From Devosia pacifica (lineage in GTDB: Bacteria; Pseudomonadota; Alphaproteobacteria; Rhizobiales; Devosiaceae): a stretch of 64,000 nt of DNA. The position numbers and the translations under genes are program-made. The stretch is from NCBI RefSeq assembly GCF_014652635.1, contig NZ_BMZE01000002.1, forward strand, positions 663,562-727,561, given 5' to 3'. Shown here piece by piece: positions 63,625 to 64,000 of this stretch (positions are counted from its first letter, which is position 1; each line of letters opens with the position of its first letter). The notes under the pieces are model-generated. The model was not told the DNA's origin, made no database searches, and worked only from the letters and a program-made list of their open reading frames with translations.

Positions 63625-63682
63625 CACGAGGTATCGGGAAGAGCCACGAGAAGCGGCCATCCGGTTTGGGGAGGTATCAGGA

Positions 63683-64000
63683 ATGTCGGAAGCGACACCT
63701 GACGGTGCAATCCTGTCAGCAAGCAGGGTCAGCAAATCATTCGGCGAAATTCCGGTGCTGTTCAGCATCGATTTCGATGTTCGCCCGGGTGAGGTTCACG
63801 CCATCATTGGTGAAAACGGCGCCGGCAAGTCCACTCTCATCAAGATACTCTCCGGGTTCGAGCAGCCAACATCAGGCAGCATCATTTATGACGGCGATCG
63901 CGCGGTTCTGCCGCCCAATGGCGAGGCTGAGGCGAGGGGGATCGTCCTCATCCACCAGGAACTCAACCTTGCCGAGCATCTGAGCGTCACCGATTCGATT
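63683..64000 (+). CDS. Ribose/galactose-type ABC transporter ATPase, N-terminal part
   Basis: The first 106 codons of a sugar ABC ATPase of the RbsA/MglA/XylG type, leaving the window at its end. Walker A is IGENGAGKSTLIKILSG, and a Q-loop region VLIHQELNLAEHLSVTDSI follows, as in this family, which normally has two fused ATPase domains. The ATG at 63683 has GGGGAGG upstream. It is the first gene of an importer operon controlled by the divergent LacI protein and tandem operators. Confidence 0.92.
   Translation, partial: MSEATPDGAILSASRVSKSFGEIPVLFSIDFDVRPGEVHAIIGENGAGKSTLIKILSGFEQPTSGSIIYDGDRAVLPPNGEAEARGIVLIHQELNLAEHLSVTDSI

Overview
The window looks like the chromosome or a large replicon of an alphaproteobacterium, probably a Hyphomicrobiales member of the Devosia/Pelagibacterium type. 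This is inferred from the high GC content, the many solute-binding-protein ABC operons, the LacI and TetR regulators, and gene families common in that group (DUF6282, Tm-1-like pair, GH172, Gfo/Idh/MocA). Coding density is high and most gene pairs inside operons overlap by 1 to 4 nt. I see no transposase, integrase, rRNA operon or CRISPR array. The only RNA gene found is a tRNA-Ser(CGA).

Layout. 1-0.9 kb: end of a metallo-beta-lactamase-fold gene, a gamma-glutamylcyclotransferase and tRNA-Ser. 1-12.9 kb (minus): a ten-gene operon with a complete peptide/opine-type ABC importer, two tandem DUF6282 amidohydrolase-like genes, an allantoinase-like hydrolase and a soluble GAF histidine kinase plus LuxR-type response regulator. 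13.2-20.2 kb: a LacI regulator divergent from a sugar-type ABC importer without its ATPase, followed by a sulfatase and a formylglycine-generating enzyme, i.e. sulfate-ester uptake and desulfation with its own maturase. 20.4-22.8 kb: a cytochrome P450 and a phytanoyl-CoA-dioxygenase-like gene. 23.3-32.4 kb: an accessory island with an XRE regulator, a NADAR protein and a tightly coupled five-gene operon (PRTase-like protein, ORC/CDC6-like AAA ATPase, unknown protein, SIS-HAD fusion, PfkB kinase), flanked by an interrupted unknown gene and decayed sequence. 33.2-41.3 kb: a GH172-type glycosidase gene heading a complete peptide-type ABC importer, with a divergent LacI regulator. 41.4-49.7 kb: a TetR regulator, a MaoC hydratase, then a long plus-strand operon of sugar ABC importer, Gfo/Idh/MocA dehydrogenase, split Tm-1-like pair, cupin and Dabb protein. 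49.8-55.9 kb: an acyl-CoA cluster (MFS, OB-fold/Zn ribbon, thiolase-like, acetoacetyl-CoA synthetase-like) divergent from a classical thiolase. 56.2-64 kb: glgX, an AI-2E/PerM-family membrane protein, a chemoreceptor, a Tp34/P19-like protein, and a LacI regulator divergent from a ribose-type ABC ATPase that runs off the end.

Most of the window is catabolic: four to five substrate-specific import and breakdown modules, each with a local regulator. The island at 23.3-32.4 kb is the exception. Its nucleotide- and sugar-phosphate-handling enzymes with a large P-loop ATPase do not form a known pathway, and it is the best candidate for an undescribed system, possibly a conflict/defence or nucleotide-signalling cassette. 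A second link is regulatory: TetR-like operators next to the TetR gene at 41.4 kb recur in the divergent promoter region at 54.6 kb, which suggests one regulon for the MaoC and acetoacetate/thiolase genes.
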